A stretch of DNA of 64,000 nucleotides from Aldehydirespirator sp963667505 (GCA_963667505.2 OY763490.2:372001-436000), one strand, 5' to 3'; shown: positions 42,591-51,451, counted from the stretch's first letter. A program made the numbers and translations. The notes: generated from the letters alone by a model not told the origin.

Positions 42591-43865
42591 AGCTGATCGA
42601 GGGGCCGGCCAGAGGGCATCGATGGGGCGGAGGTGCAGGCGGTCGCCGACGGTCAGGTGCTGCTCGCCGGTGTGCAGGAGTATCCCTGCACGGAAGGCGC
42701 CCGGGTCGACCGCGTCGATGCGGTCGCGCAGCCAGGCCACCTGGCGGAGTTGCTCGGCGCGGGGGGACCTGGTGGCCTTCACCTCGGCGGCCACCACCGC
42801 GCCGTCGGCCCGCTCGATCACGAGATCGACTTCGTGGCCGTCGTGGTCGCGGTAGTGGTGCATCCTCAGCCCGGCGTCGGTGGCTGAGAGCTGCCGCCGC
42901 GCCTCGTTCACCGCGAAGGACTCCAGCAGCGGCCCGGCCGACGGCGAGGTTGGCACTGTCAGGGAGTTGGGGTCGGCGCCCAGCAGGCTGGCGGCCAGGC
43001 CGGTGTCGGTCATGTGGATCTTGGGTCGGCGCACGGGCCGGGACGCCGGGTTGCGCGACCACGACGGCAGCCGGTGCATGAGGAACACGGTCTCCATCCA
43101 TGCGACGTATGACTCAAGCGTGGACCGGTCGATCCCGAGCTGGCCCGCCACTGCCTGCACGTTGAGCTCGGTGGCGGTGTTCGCCGCGATCCACTGCACC
43201 AGCTGCGGCAGCACGGAGCGACGGCGCAAGTCGCCCAGCGCTACGACGTCGCGCTCGATGACGGTCTCCACATAGCTGTCGAACCAGCCGCGGCGCAGGC
43301 CCGGACGCAGCGCGACGACTTCGGGGTAGCCGCCGCGGCAGACCAGCCTCATGTAGCCGCGCCGGCCGGGCCGGCTCGAAGCGGTCGGCCTCGGGCCCGC
43401 CGCGGCGTCGTCGAACCAGTCCAGCAGCGTCGGCGGTGCGGCGCTGCCGACGAGCTCGGCCTGCGATAGCGGCCACAGGCGCAGGATGCGGGCCCGTCCC
43501 GCGAGCGACTCGCTGATCGTGGGCACGGTGAGGAAGTTGGTGGAGCCCGTCAGCAGGAAGCGGCCCGGCACGGGGTCCACGTCGACGATCTGCTTGACGG
43601 CGCGGACCAGGCGGTCGCCGCCGAGTTGGACCTCGTCCACGACGAGCGGATGGGCCTGATCGAGCAGGAACCCCTGCGGGTCGGCCACCGCGGCATCGAG
43701 GGTGGCGTCGTCGTCGAGCGAGGCGTAGGCGCCGCCGCGCCGCGAGGCCACGAGGCGGCCCAGAGTCGACTTGCCGCACTGCCTGGCCCCGTGGAGGACC
43801 ACGACCCGGAAGCCGTCCAAGGCCTCCTCGACCAGGGGCAGCATCTGACGGGCGACGATCTCCAC
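42582..43865 (-). CDS. AAA-family ATPase with DUF4143 domain
   Basis: A 427-residue protein of the AAA_14/DUF4143 family. Walker A is GARQCGKST (residues 26-34), Walker B HPLVVDEVQLG, sensor LLTGSTNFLTVP. The DUF4143 part follows, with the GYPEVVALRPGLRRGWFDSY and the restriction-like end GHEVDLVIERADGAVVAAEV. Such stand-alone genes are common in bacteria and of unknown role, often variably present. It has an unusual AT-rich repeat array as its upstream region. Confidence 0.88.
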   Translation of the reverse strand: MEIVARQMLPLVEEALDGFRVVVLHGARQCGKSTLGRLVASRRGGAYASLDDDATLDAAVADPQGFLLDQAHPLVVDEVQLGGDRLVRAVKQIVDVDPVPGRFLLTGSTNFLTVPTISESLAGRARILRLWPLSQAELVGSAAPPTLLDWFDDAAAGPRPTASSRPGRRGYMRLVCRGGYPEVVALRPGLRRGWFDSYVETVIERDVVALGDLRRRSVLPQLVQWIAANTATELNVQAVAGQLGIDRSTLESYVAWMETVFLMHRLPSWSRNPASRPVRRPKIHMTDTGLAASLLGADPNSLTVPTSPSAGPLLESFAVNEARRQLSATDAGLRMHHYRDHDGHEVDLVIERADGAVVAAEVKATRSPRAEQLRQVAWLRDRIDAVDPGAFRAGILLHTGEQHLTVGDRLHLRPIDALWPAPRSALP

Positions 43866-43882
43866 AAGCGGTACCCTAGCGC

Positions 43883-43970
43883 CTATTCCTAGTTTTTCTG
43901 ATCCACTAATCCCAAATTTTTAGAACGGCTAATCCCATATTTTCAGAGGGGCTAATCCGCCTCTGGGCCG
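43883..43970. promoter_or_regulatory. AT-rich 23-bp repeat array upstream of DUF4143 ATPase
   Basis: Units at 43883-43905, 43906-43928, 43929-43951 and a partial from 43952. On the reverse strand GGATTAG recurs every 23 bp, about two helical turns, separated by A/T-rich tracts. This looks like a promoter/operator with phased sites for the ATPase gene, in an otherwise GC-rich background. Confidence 0.55.
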
Positions 43971-44027
43971 ACGCCGGCTCGGAGGGGCTCTAGCCTGAGG
44001 TCGCCCCAACCTGATAAGGAGACGACC

Positions 44028-44921
44028 GTGAGCGCAGAGCGGCTGAGCATCGAAGGGGCGGTGGCGGTGGTGACCGGCGGCGCCAGCGGCATCGGCAAGG
44101 GCATCGCCGGGGCGCTGCTGCGCCGCGGGGCGAGCGTGGTGGTCGCCGACATCGAGGCGCCCGTGCTGCAGCAGACGGTGGAGGAACTGTCGCCGCTCGG
44201 GCCGGTCGAGGGCGTGCGCACCGACGTGAGCGACGAGGTGTCCGTGACCGCGCTGGCCGATCGCGTCTTCGAGGCCCACGGGCGCTGCAACCTGCTGTTC
44301 TGCAACGCCGGCGTCACCTCCGGGGGCGGGGGCAAGCCATGGCAGCAGGAGCCCAACGACTGGCGCTGGTGCTTCGGCGTGAACGTCTTCGGGGTGGCCA
44401 TCTGCACCTGGGCGTTCGTGCCCCGCATGATCGAGTCGGGCGAGCCCGGCCAGGTGATCGTCACCTCGTCGGGAGACGGCGGGTTCGCGCCCGTGCCCAC
44501 CGCCTCGGTGTACGCCTCGTCCAAGGCGGCGGCCAGTTGCTTCACCGAGGCGCTGAACGTCAACCTCATCCGCGAGGACACCGACCTCAGGGCGTCGGTG
44601 TTCTACCCCTCCGGCGGCCTCCTCGACACCGGCCTGTACAGCGCCCAGCGCAACCGGCCCGAGCACCTCCAGAGGGTGGGCCAGGGAACCGGCCGGGGCA
44701 GCCTCACCTTCGACCAACTCAAAGCGATGATCACCCGAGCGCGGGGCTCCGAGCCGGCGGTCGCCGACCTCGACGAACTCGGCGAGTTCGTGCTCGACGG
44801 TGTGCAGGAGCGGCGCTACGTCATCGCCCGCGACCTCGACGACACTGCCCGGTTGCTGCACCGGCGCGCCGACGCCATCGGTCGGGCCGAGATGCCCCCA
44901 CACCACCAACTCGGCTTCTGA
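44028..44921 (+). CDS. Short-chain dehydrogenase/reductase 1
   Basis: A 297-residue classical SDR. The NAD(P)-binding TGGASGIG is at the start, CNAG in FCNAGVTSGGG, Ser in VIVTSSGDGG and the catalytic YASSK. Asp after the second strand (VVVADIE) suggests NAD preference. The start is GTG 44028 with AAGGAG 10 bases before. Substrate not predictable; a neighbour of another SDR, 169 bp downstream. Confidence 0.88.
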   Translation: MSAERLSIEGAVAVVTGGASGIGKGIAGALLRRGASVVVADIEAPVLQQTVEELSPLGPVEGVRTDVSDEVSVTALADRVFEAHGRCNLLFCNAGVTSGGGGKPWQQEPNDWRWCFGVNVFGVAICTWAFVPRMIESGEPGQVIVTSSGDGGFAPVPTASVYASSKAAASCFTEALNVNLIREDTDLRASVFYPSGGLLDTGLYSAQRNRPEHLQRVGQGTGRGSLTFDQLKAMITRARGSEPAVADLDELGEFVLDGVQERRYVIARDLDDTARLLHRRADAIGRAEMPPHHQLGF

Positions 44922-44987
44922 GGATTCTGAGGCTTCCGAGCCGTGCACGCGCGTCCGGGAAGCGGCACAATCCGAGCAGCAAGACAC

Positions 44988-45087
44988 GTCGGGCCGCGGG
45001 CGGGGCGGAGCCCGCTGGGCGAAGAGCTGGAGAGATGATGAGCGGCATGATCCGACCCGTGACGCCTGTCGGGCCGCGGGCGGGGCG
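44988..45087. repeat. 20-bp direct repeat between the two SDR genes
   Basis: GTCGGGCCGCGGGCGGGGCG occurs at 44988-45007 and 45068-45087, an 80-bp period. The second copy ends three bases before the GTG of the second SDR gene. Confidence 0.8.
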
Positions 45088-45090
45088 ACC

Positions 45091-46047
45091 GTGAGCGCAT
45101 TCGGAGCGGCGTCCACCGCCGACGAGGTGCTCGCAGGCCTCGACCTGTCGGGCCTGGTGTTCGTGGTGACCGGCGCGTCGAGCGGGCTGGGCGAGGAATC
45201 GGCGAGGGCGCTGGCGGCCCGCGGCGGGCGCGTGGTGATGGCCGCCCGCGACCCGGTCGGCAACGCCGCAGCCGCCGAGCGCATCCGCGCCTCGGTCCCC
45301 CGCGCCGATCTGACCCTGCTGGAACTCGACCTGGCCGACCTCGCCAGCGTGCGGGCCTTCGCGGCGCGATCCGCAGCCGAGCTCGACTGCATCGATGTGC
45401 TGATCAACAACGCCGGGGTGATGGCCTGCCCTGAGGGCCGCACCGTCGATGGCTTCGAGACCCAGTTCGGCACGAACCACCTGGGCCATTTCGCCCTGAC
45501 CGCACGGCTGATGCCGCGGCTGCGCCAGGCCCGGGTGCCTCGGGTAGTCACCGTTTCCTCGGGGGGGCACAGCATCTCCGACGTCGACTTGTCCGACCCC
45601 GACTTCGAGTCCACGCCCTACGACCCGTGGGTCGCCTACGGTCGCTCCAAGAGCGCCAACGCCCACTTTGCGGCCGAACTGGCCCGCAGGTTCGGCGACC
45701 GGCTGCTCTCGTTCGCGGTGCATCCCGGTGCCATCGCCACCCGTCTCAGCCGCCACATGACCGCCGAGATGCTCGAGGCGCTGATTGCCCGAGCCAAAGC
45801 CAACGCCGAACGCCGCGGCGACTCAGGCGGCGGCTTGAAGCTCAAGAGCGTGCAAGCGGGCGCGGCCACGCAGGCGTGGGCGGCCGCCTCGCCGGACGCG
45901 GCGTCGCACAACGGCCGCTACCTGGCCGACTGCGGGCCCGCGGCGCCGGGCGCAGCCGAGAACCAGACCGCCCCCTGGATCGGCGACGCCGATACGGCCG
46001 CCCGGCTGTGGGAGCTCAGCGAGGAGCTAGTCGGCCTGCGATTCTGA
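45091..46047 (+). CDS. Short-chain dehydrogenase/reductase 2 (retinol-dehydrogenase-like)
   Basis: A 318-residue SDR. VVTGASSGLGEESARALAAR, INNAGVMACPEGRT, QFGTNHLGHFALTARLMPRL and the catalytic YGRSKSANAHFA are the pattern of retinol dehydrogenase/WWOX-like SDRs. Arg after the second strand (VVMAARD) suggests NADP. GTG 45091 is preferred since the frame upstream is low-quality shadow. Substrate unknown. Confidence 0.88.
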   Translation: MSAFGAASTADEVLAGLDLSGLVFVVTGASSGLGEESARALAARGGRVVMAARDPVGNAAAAERIRASVPRADLTLLELDLADLASVRAFAARSAAELDCIDVLINNAGVMACPEGRTVDGFETQFGTNHLGHFALTARLMPRLRQARVPRVVTVSSGGHSISDVDLSDPDFESTPYDPWVAYGRSKSANAHFAAELARRFGDRLLSFAVHPGAIATRLSRHMTAEMLEALIARAKANAERRGDSGGGLKLKSVQAGAATQAWAAASPDAASHNGRYLADCGPAAPGAAENQTAPWIGDADTAARLWELSEELVGLRF

Positions 46048-46087
46048 CGGCGGCGACCGCCCCGCGCTTGCCCGCCGGACCCAGCAA

Positions 46088-46139
46088 GATTCTGTTTGAG
46101 CTTCTTGGGTTTATATGACGGGTTACTTCAAACAGAATC
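46088..46139. repeat. 12-bp perfect inverted repeat around an AT-rich spacer
   Basis: GATTCTGTTTGA (46088-46099) and TCAAACAGAATC (46128-46139) flank 28 bases. It lies 41 bases after the SDR stop and could be a long-loop terminator, a dimeric operator or remnant ends of a small element. No T-run follows. Confidence 0.7.
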
Positions 46140-46230
46140 GGACCGGGCCTCGGCGCAGAGTTCGCGCCGGAACGAGCCGGGTAGGGTGCTGATGCCACGC
46201 TGCGCGACCCAGCCGACACCGGAGGTTCCC

Positions 46231-47523
46231 ATGTCGGAGCATCACATCGTCATCTCGGCCGACACCCACTGCGGCGGCGAGATGCGCGACTACCGCCCGT
46301 ACCTGGCGTCCAAGTACCACGCCGACTTCGACGAGTGGGCCGACGGGGTCGAACGGGCCCAGCAGGCGTCGGCCGCGGCGTACAAGGGCCGCAAGAGCCC
46401 CCGCAACGTCGGCGTGGACGGCGATCCAGTCGAAGACGGCGACCGCAACTGGTCGATGGAGCGCCGGCTGCGCGAGCAGACCGCTGACGGGGTGGTGGCC
46501 GAGGTCATGTTCCCCAACACGCTGCCGCCGTTCGCCCCGCCTGCGTCCACTGCGCTGGAGGCGCCCCGCTACGCCCGCAACTTCGAGCACCGCTGGGCGG
46601 GCCTGCGGGCCCACAACCGCTGGCTCCTCGACCGGGTCAGCGAAGCGCCGCAGCGCTGCGCTGGCATCGCGCAGATCTTCCTAGGCGACGTGGAGGGCTC
46701 GGTGGCCGAGATCGAGTGGGCCGCGGAGAACGGGTTGCGCGGCGGGATCCTGCTGCCGGGCGCCCCGCCCGACTCGCCGTTCGAGCCGCTGTACTCGGCC
46801 GCATACGAGCCGATCTGGGCCGCGGCGGAGGCCAACGACATGCCGGTCAACCACCATGCGGGCGGTGCCACCCCGTCGTTCGGCAACCACTTCCCGGCGT
46901 CGCTGGCCGTGTTCCTGATCGAGGTGCGCTGGTGGTCGCAGCGGGCGCTGTGGCACCTGATGTTCTCAGGCGTGTTCGAGCGCCACCCGAACTTGAAGTT
47001 CGTCAACACTGAGACGGGCACGGCCTGGATACCCGAGGTGCTCAACGACCTCGACTCGTTCTATCACCGCATGAAGTACTCGACGTACGGCTCGGAGTCG
47101 ATCTTCGGCGGGCCGGCGGTGTCGGCCATGTCGCTCAAGCCCAGCGAGTACTGGCAGCGGCAGTGCTTCATCGGGGCCAGCTTCCTGCGGCCCAGCGAGG
47201 CCCACCTGCCCGCCGAGATCGGCATCGACCGGATCATGTGGGGCTCCGACTACCCCCACACCGAGGGGTCGCACCCCTTCACCGAGAAGCATCTCAAGCT
47301 CACCTTCGGCGGCATGCCGGTAGACGACGCCACCAAACTGCTCACCGTCAACGCAGCCCGGCTCTACAAGTTCGACCTTGAAGCCCTGCGCCCTCTCGCC
47401 GAGCAGCACTGCCTAACCAAGGAGGAGGTCGCGGCGGGCATCGACTACGCCGAGGTTCCCGAAGAAGCCCGAGGCTGCCCCGGCATGAACCCCCTGAACC
47501 AGCGAGCCCCCGTCGCCGTCTGA
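46231..47523 (+). CDS. Amidohydrolase family protein (amidohydrolase_2)
   Basis: A 430-residue TIM-barrel metal-dependent hydrolase/decarboxylase. The first metal motif is ISADTHCGGEM (DxH), then NHHAGG, FVNTETGTAWIPEVL and GSDYPHTEGSHPF for the distal His/Asp. GGAGG precedes ATG 46231. Actinobacterial relatives occur among catabolic genes such as this set (SDRs, acyl-CoA dehydrogenase). Substrate unknown. Confidence 0.88.
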   Translation: MSEHHIVISADTHCGGEMRDYRPYLASKYHADFDEWADGVERAQQASAAAYKGRKSPRNVGVDGDPVEDGDRNWSMERRLREQTADGVVAEVMFPNTLPPFAPPASTALEAPRYARNFEHRWAGLRAHNRWLLDRVSEAPQRCAGIAQIFLGDVEGSVAEIEWAAENGLRGGILLPGAPPDSPFEPLYSAAYEPIWAAAEANDMPVNHHAGGATPSFGNHFPASLAVFLIEVRWWSQRALWHLMFSGVFERHPNLKFVNTETGTAWIPEVLNDLDSFYHRMKYSTYGSESIFGGPAVSAMSLKPSEYWQRQCFIGASFLRPSEAHLPAEIGIDRIMWGSDYPHTEGSHPFTEKHLKLTFGGMPVDDATKLLTVNAARLYKFDLEALRPLAEQHCLTKEEVAAGIDYAEVPEEARGCPGMNPLNQRAPVAV

Positions 47524-47543
47524 CGACAGGGCCCTGCGCGGCG

Positions 47544-48308
47544 TCAGTCGGTTAGGGGGCCGCCTCGGGTGCCGGGCCAGCGGGAGGCGCCGATGGTGTC
47601 GGCGTGGGGCCAGAAGGCGTCGGGGTCGAGCGGGCCGGCGTTGGTGATGCTGCGGGCCTTGGCCTGATGGGTGACCAACTGCGCTGATAGCTGCTCCCGG
47701 ATCGGGAGGTAGCGGGCGACCGGGTCCCAGGGGCTGTCGAGCAGCTTCAGCTCGCCCTCGACGTTCTCGACGTGGCGCTGCTCGAAGGTGGTGGCTACGT
47801 CCACCACGTGGGGCGGGAAGTCGTACTCTCCGGCCGCGCCACCGATGGCCCGCGAGTACTTGACCCACCACTCGTGCTCGTCCACATCGCCGGGGCGGGC
47901 CGGCGCCGGGTCGGTGACCTCGCCGTGGAACTCCACGAAGGTGTAGCCCTGATGGGTGGCCCGGGCCGAGACATGGTCGCCGAGGCGGTAGTAGTCGATC
48001 TTGCACAGGAACTTGGGCTGGCCGTTGGTCTCGTGGCTGATCGACACCGCCGCCTCCTGGTCTATGCCCATGCCGAGGTTGTACTGGCCTGCGACGCCGC
48101 TCCAGGACGCGGGCACCTTCACGCTGATGCCGAGCTCGGGCTCGCCTAGGATGGGCACGCAGTACACGCCCACGGTCACCACCGGCTCGCCCGGAACCAG
48201 GCCGGGCGGCACGAGCCGCGCCACGCCGGTCGCGTCGGTGCGGTAGGTCACCACCAGCTTGGGCCATCCGGCCACCTCGCCGGGACGGGTCATCGGTGTC
48301 TCGGTCAC
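47544..48308 (-). CDS. Acetoacetate-decarboxylase-family protein
   Basis: A 254-residue protein of the ADC superfamily: VVTYRTDATGVARLVPPGLV, VGVYCVPILGEPELGISVKV and NGQPKFLCKIDYYRLGD, where the Lys of QPKF is placed like the Schiff-base Lys of acetoacetate decarboxylase. Superfamily members include aldolase-dehydratases, so decarboxylation is not assured. Start is ATG 48308 (or Met6). Convergent with the amidohydrolase and divergent from the acyl-CoA dehydrogenase. Confidence 0.8.
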   Translation of the reverse strand: MTETPMTRPGEVAGWPKLVVTYRTDATGVARLVPPGLVPGEPVVTVGVYCVPILGEPELGISVKVPASWSGVAGQYNLGMGIDQEAAVSISHETNGQPKFLCKIDYYRLGDHVSARATHQGYTFVEFHGEVTDPAPARPGDVDEHEWWVKYSRAIGGAAGEYDFPPHVVDVATTFEQRHVENVEGELKLLDSPWDPVARYLPIREQLSAQLVTHQAKARSITNAGPLDPDAFWPHADTIGASRWPGTRGGPLTD

Positions 48309-48396
48309 GCTGTCTCCTGTCGCCGCGGAACTCGCTCAGCGTATTGCAGCCGAGCCGTTCCGGCAGACTGTTCCCCGCCAAGACCTAGGAGCAGAC

Positions 48397-49635
48397 ATGG
48401 CCATCGACTTCACGCTCACCCCGGAACTGCAGGACATCAGGGCGAGGGTCCGCGCCTTCATCGACGACGTGGTCAAGCCGGCCGAGGACCGCATCGAGGG
48501 CCGCGACAGCGCCGAACCGCTCGACGGGAGCGAGCGCCGCCGTCTCCTGATCGAGCTTCGCAGGCAGGCTTGGGCCGCGGGGCTCTGGCTGCCGCACATG
48601 CCCACCGAATGGGGCGGCATGGGCCTCGGGCACGTGGCGCTGGCCATGGTGCAGGCCGAGGCGGCCAAGTCCCGCTACGGGCCGTGGGTGCTGAACTGCC
48701 AGGCTCCCGACGAGGGCAACATGCACACCCTGCTGCACTGGGCCACGCCCGAGCAGGCCGAGAAGTACCTGCGCCCGCTGTGCGAGGGCCGGGTGTGGTC
48801 GTGCTTCGCCATGACCGAGCCCGACGTGGCGGGCTCCGACCCCACGCTGATCCAGACCCGGGCCTACCCCGACGGCGACGAATGGGTGATCAACGGCCAC
48901 AAGTGGTTCATCTCCAACGCCCACCGGGCGAACTTCGCCATCCTGGTGTGCCGCACCGAGGACGACCCCGACATCCCGCAAGCCGCCAACAGCGCCTTCA
49001 TCATCGACCTGCCCGCCGACGGATGGAACGAGGTGCGCCAGATCGAGACCATGCACGGCAGCACCGGCCACAGCGAGATCGTCATCGAGGACCTGCGCGT
49101 CCACAAGGACCAGATGCTCGGAGGGCGGGGACAGGGCCATCTGCTGGGCCAGTACCGGCTCGGCCCCGCCCGGCTGGCCCACTGCATGCGCTGGATCGCC
49201 CAGGCCGAGACCGCGCTCGACATGATGGTGGACCGGTCGCTCAACCGCTTCTCGCACGGGTCGCTGCTGGCCGAGAAGCAGGGGATCCAGTGGCTGATCG
49301 CCGACTCGGCCATGGAGCTGTACCAGTCCAAGCTGATGGTGCTGCACGCGGCCCACAAGATCGACCGGGGCGAGGACTTCAAGTCCGAGGTGTCGATGGC
49401 CAAGCACTTCGTGGCCAACATGCTGAACCGGGTCATCGACCGCTCGATCCAGGTCCACGGTGCCCTCGGCTACTCCACCGACACCCCGCTGGCCCACATG
49501 TACCAGCACGCTCGCTGGGCCCGCTTCGCCGACGGCGCCGACGAGGTCCACCAGATGCGCATAGCCCAGCGCACCATCGCGGCCTTCACCGACGAGGGCA
49601 CCACCCGTCGGGCCACCGGCGACCTGCCGATCTAA
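48397..49635 (+). CDS. Acyl-CoA dehydrogenase
   Basis: A 412-residue FAD flavoenzyme introducing the alpha,beta double bond in acyl-CoAs. FAMTEPDVAGSDPTLIQT and WVINGHKWFISNAH are the flavin-binding segments; the C-terminal helices contain VHGALGYSTDTPLAHMYQHA and RFADGADEVHQMRIAQR, as in ACAD10/11-type enzymes. AGGAG lies before ATG 48397. Chain-length specificity is not visible. An ORF start further upstream adds unconserved sequence. Confidence 0.92.
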   Translation: MAIDFTLTPELQDIRARVRAFIDDVVKPAEDRIEGRDSAEPLDGSERRRLLIELRRQAWAAGLWLPHMPTEWGGMGLGHVALAMVQAEAAKSRYGPWVLNCQAPDEGNMHTLLHWATPEQAEKYLRPLCEGRVWSCFAMTEPDVAGSDPTLIQTRAYPDGDEWVINGHKWFISNAHRANFAILVCRTEDDPDIPQAANSAFIIDLPADGWNEVRQIETMHGSTGHSEIVIEDLRVHKDQMLGGRGQGHLLGQYRLGPARLAHCMRWIAQAETALDMMVDRSLNRFSHGSLLAEKQGIQWLIADSAMELYQSKLMVLHAAHKIDRGEDFKSEVSMAKHFVANMLNRVIDRSIQVHGALGYSTDTPLAHMYQHARWARFADGADEVHQMRIAQRTIAAFTDEGTTRRATGDLPI

Positions 49636-49663
49636 GCGCACCGGCAGTCGCCACCCGCGGCCT

Positions 49664-49736
49664 GCTCAGGGGGGATCACGCCGTAGGTGACGCCTGCGGC
49701 GGTCTCGGCTCAGGCGGGGATCACGCCGTAGGTGAC
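49664..49736. repeat. 28-bp direct repeat duplicating a gene's 3' end
   Basis: GGGGATCACGCCGTAGGTGA occurs within 49664-49691 and again within 49708-49736, a 44-45 bp period. The second copy encodes the last residues (TYGVIPA) and stop of the reverse-strand oxygenase-like gene; the first lies just beyond its stop. Confidence 0.85.
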
Positions 49737-50579
49737 TCCGAGCCGGCTCAGCCAGCGGCGGTATGCGATCGCGGAGCGGTCGGCCCGTATCGGCGTCTCG
49801 GCCCTGGGGTCGAGAGGCAGCAGCTTGGGGTGCTGGTTCTCGAGGATGGGCTTGTCCTGGCCGATCACCGTCTGCTGGAAGCTGCGGATCTCGCCGTCGG
49901 CGCTCACGTCGTCGAGGATGCTCAAGAAGAGATGGGCCCTGATCCGGGTGTCGGTCAGGGGATGGATGAAGATGCCGATGGCATCCATGCGCTGGGCGTC
50001 GCTGGGGGACGACTTGTAGAGCATGGCGCCGTAGGGGTGCGGCACCCGGTACACGTACTCAGCCAGCACCGCCTGCGAGGAGGCTGCCGCCGCCCGAGGC
50101 TGGTAGAAGACGCAGTCGAAGGCCCAGAGCTCGCCGTCCCGCTCCTCCACCCGGTACTCGGCCACCTCGGTGCGGGGCTCGTCGCCCAGCACGCCCCGGT
50201 GCACGTAGGGGAAGTGGGCCATGTCCAGGAAGTTCTCCACCGCCCGGGGCGCCGACACCTCGATGCCGACGGTCACCGCGTTGAGGGTGCGCCGGTCGTC
50301 CTCCAGGGCCTCCGGGACGGCGAACACGTCGCCGTCGGGCTCGCCCAGCGTGGTCCACAGGTAGCCGCAGTCGGTGCGGACCTCCAGGATGCGGGCCTCG
50401 CCGTTGGATCGAGTCTCGGCCCGGGCGGCGCCCTGCGGGTCGATCCAGCAGGACAGCGGCTCCTCCAGCAGCAGGGTCTCGAGCGGGCCGCGGCGGATCT
50501 CCTCCAGTGCGGCCACCGCGTGCCACTGGTTGCGGATCACCGGGTCGGTGCAGGTCTGCGCAACCGTCGATGTCGCCAT
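49710..50579 (-). CDS. Ring-hydroxylating-oxygenase-like protein lacking the Rieske domain
   Basis: A 289-residue protein related to the catalytic part of PaO/vanillate-demethylase-like oxygenases. The N-terminus VIRNQWHAVAALEEI and LLLEEPLSCWIDPQG resemble the lead-in to a Rieske domain, but the CxH...CxxH cluster is absent: the chain goes straight to ARILEVRTDCGYLWTTLG, which normally follows it. The mononuclear iron site seems intact (ENFLDMAHFPYVHRG and GQDKPILENQ). The start is ATG 50579; the frame upstream runs into repeats. Activity without the Rieske centre is unclear; it may need a partner or have another function. Confidence 0.75.
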   Translation of the reverse strand: MATSTVAQTCTDPVIRNQWHAVAALEEIRRGPLETLLLEEPLSCWIDPQGAARAETRSNGEARILEVRTDCGYLWTTLGEPDGDVFAVPEALEDDRRTLNAVTVGIEVSAPRAVENFLDMAHFPYVHRGVLGDEPRTEVAEYRVEERDGELWAFDCVFYQPRAAAASSQAVLAEYVYRVPHPYGAMLYKSSPSDAQRMDAIGIFIHPLTDTRIRAHLFLSILDDVSADGEIRSFQQTVIGQDKPILENQHPKLLPLDPRAETPIRADRSAIAYRRWLSRLGVTYGVIPA

Positions 50580-50629
50580 GCCGAACGCCCTCCGCTGGCT
50601 ATGCGATGGGTACACCCTAGGCGGCCGCG

Positions 50630-50765
50630 GACTGCCCGGAGCCCACTGCCTTGCAAAGCAATTCTGGTCCCGAGCCGACTTCCCTGCGCAGCGAACGCTG
50701 GTCCCGAGCCGACTTCCCTGCGCAGCGAACGCTGGTCCCGAGCCGACCACTATGCAAAGCAACCC
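50630..50765. repeat. 34-bp tandem array, four copies, in the 344-bp gap 50580-50923
   Basis: Copies at 50630, 50664, 50698 and 50732. The middle two are identical (…CTGCGCAGCGAACG); the outer two share a different end (TGCAAAGCAA), giving an A-B-B-A order. The rest of the intergenic region, including 50766-50923, holds no gene or hairpin I can support; the promoter of the next gene is presumably there. Confidence 0.85.
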
Positions 50766-50923
50766 TCGTCCCGGCTTAGAGCGAGCGAGAGTAGGTGATG
50801 GCCGCTCGCGTCGCGGCGGTGTCATTTCCGCTCTTGTTCGCAGCGCTCACGGGCCGCTCGGGCCACGGCCTCGCCCGTGTGGGCCGGATTCGTTCACCTA
50901 CCCGCTCGGCCTCTTAGTCTGGT

Positions 50924-51451
50924 GTGGTGAGCGATCAGGTCACGGGAGCCTCCGCCGGTGACGACGCCGAGGTTCGCGACAGCCTTCCCGCCGATCTCGA
51001 CGCATCGGGCTACGTCGGCCCCTACCTGTTCCCCAACAACAACCGTCGCCGCATCGCGGGCGCGCTCTATCTGGTGGTGGGCGCGGGCGCCATCGTGGCG
51101 TGGGCGGCAACGGGCGCCGACGCGGTGCTGGTCAACGCGGGCTGGGCCGCGGGCGGCGTCGCCTTGATCCTGTTCGGCCTCTATTGCATCCAGGCGGGCT
51201 GGGACCTGGCCGTCGACGAGAACGACGCCCTGGTAGCGGCGGCACGCGAGGTCGGGTTCCCCGTGGGGCACGCGTCGGCCCAGCTGGCCTGGCGCGGCCT
51301 GCGGAGCCGACCGACCTGGCGGATCCTGCTGTACTCCGCGGAGGCTCCGCCCGAGCGCCGCGGCCTGGTGATGGTCGACGGCGTGGACCGACGGATCGTG
51401 GGCCGCTTCGTAGAGGAGAACCCCGAGGACTGGACCGGCCTCGACGCTTGA
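50924..51451 (+). CDS. Hypothetical two-helix membrane protein
   Basis: A 175-residue protein. Residues about 20-35 include DASGYVGPYLFPNNNRRRIA, then two membrane helices (GALYLVVGAGAIVAWAAT and the GWAAGGVALILFGLYC). A soluble C-terminal domain follows (AAREVGFPVGHASAQLAWRG; LLYSAEAPPERRGLVMVDGV). No family recognised. Start is GTG 50924 or 50927. It precedes the PIM lipid genes and may belong to that transcript. Confidence 0.68.
   Translation: MVSDQVTGASAGDDAEVRDSLPADLDASGYVGPYLFPNNNRRRIAGALYLVVGAGAIVAWAATGADAVLVNAGWAAGGVALILFGLYCIQAGWDLAVDENDALVAAAREVGFPVGHASAQLAWRGLRSRPTWRILLYSAEAPPERRGLVMVDGVDRRIVGRFVEENPEDWTGLDA

Noticed and set aside
44922..45090. Small gene between the two SDRs
   Set aside because: The open frame there is an N-terminal extension of SDR 2 with no conserved residues and contains only the 20-bp repeat.
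46088..46139. Insertion sequence or MITE with terminal inverted repeats
   Set aside because: Only 52 bp long, no target duplication seen and no transposase in the window, so kept only as an inverted repeat.
50630..50765. CRISPR-like array
   Set aside because: The 34-bp copies are directly adjacent with no unique spacers, and no cas genes are nearby.
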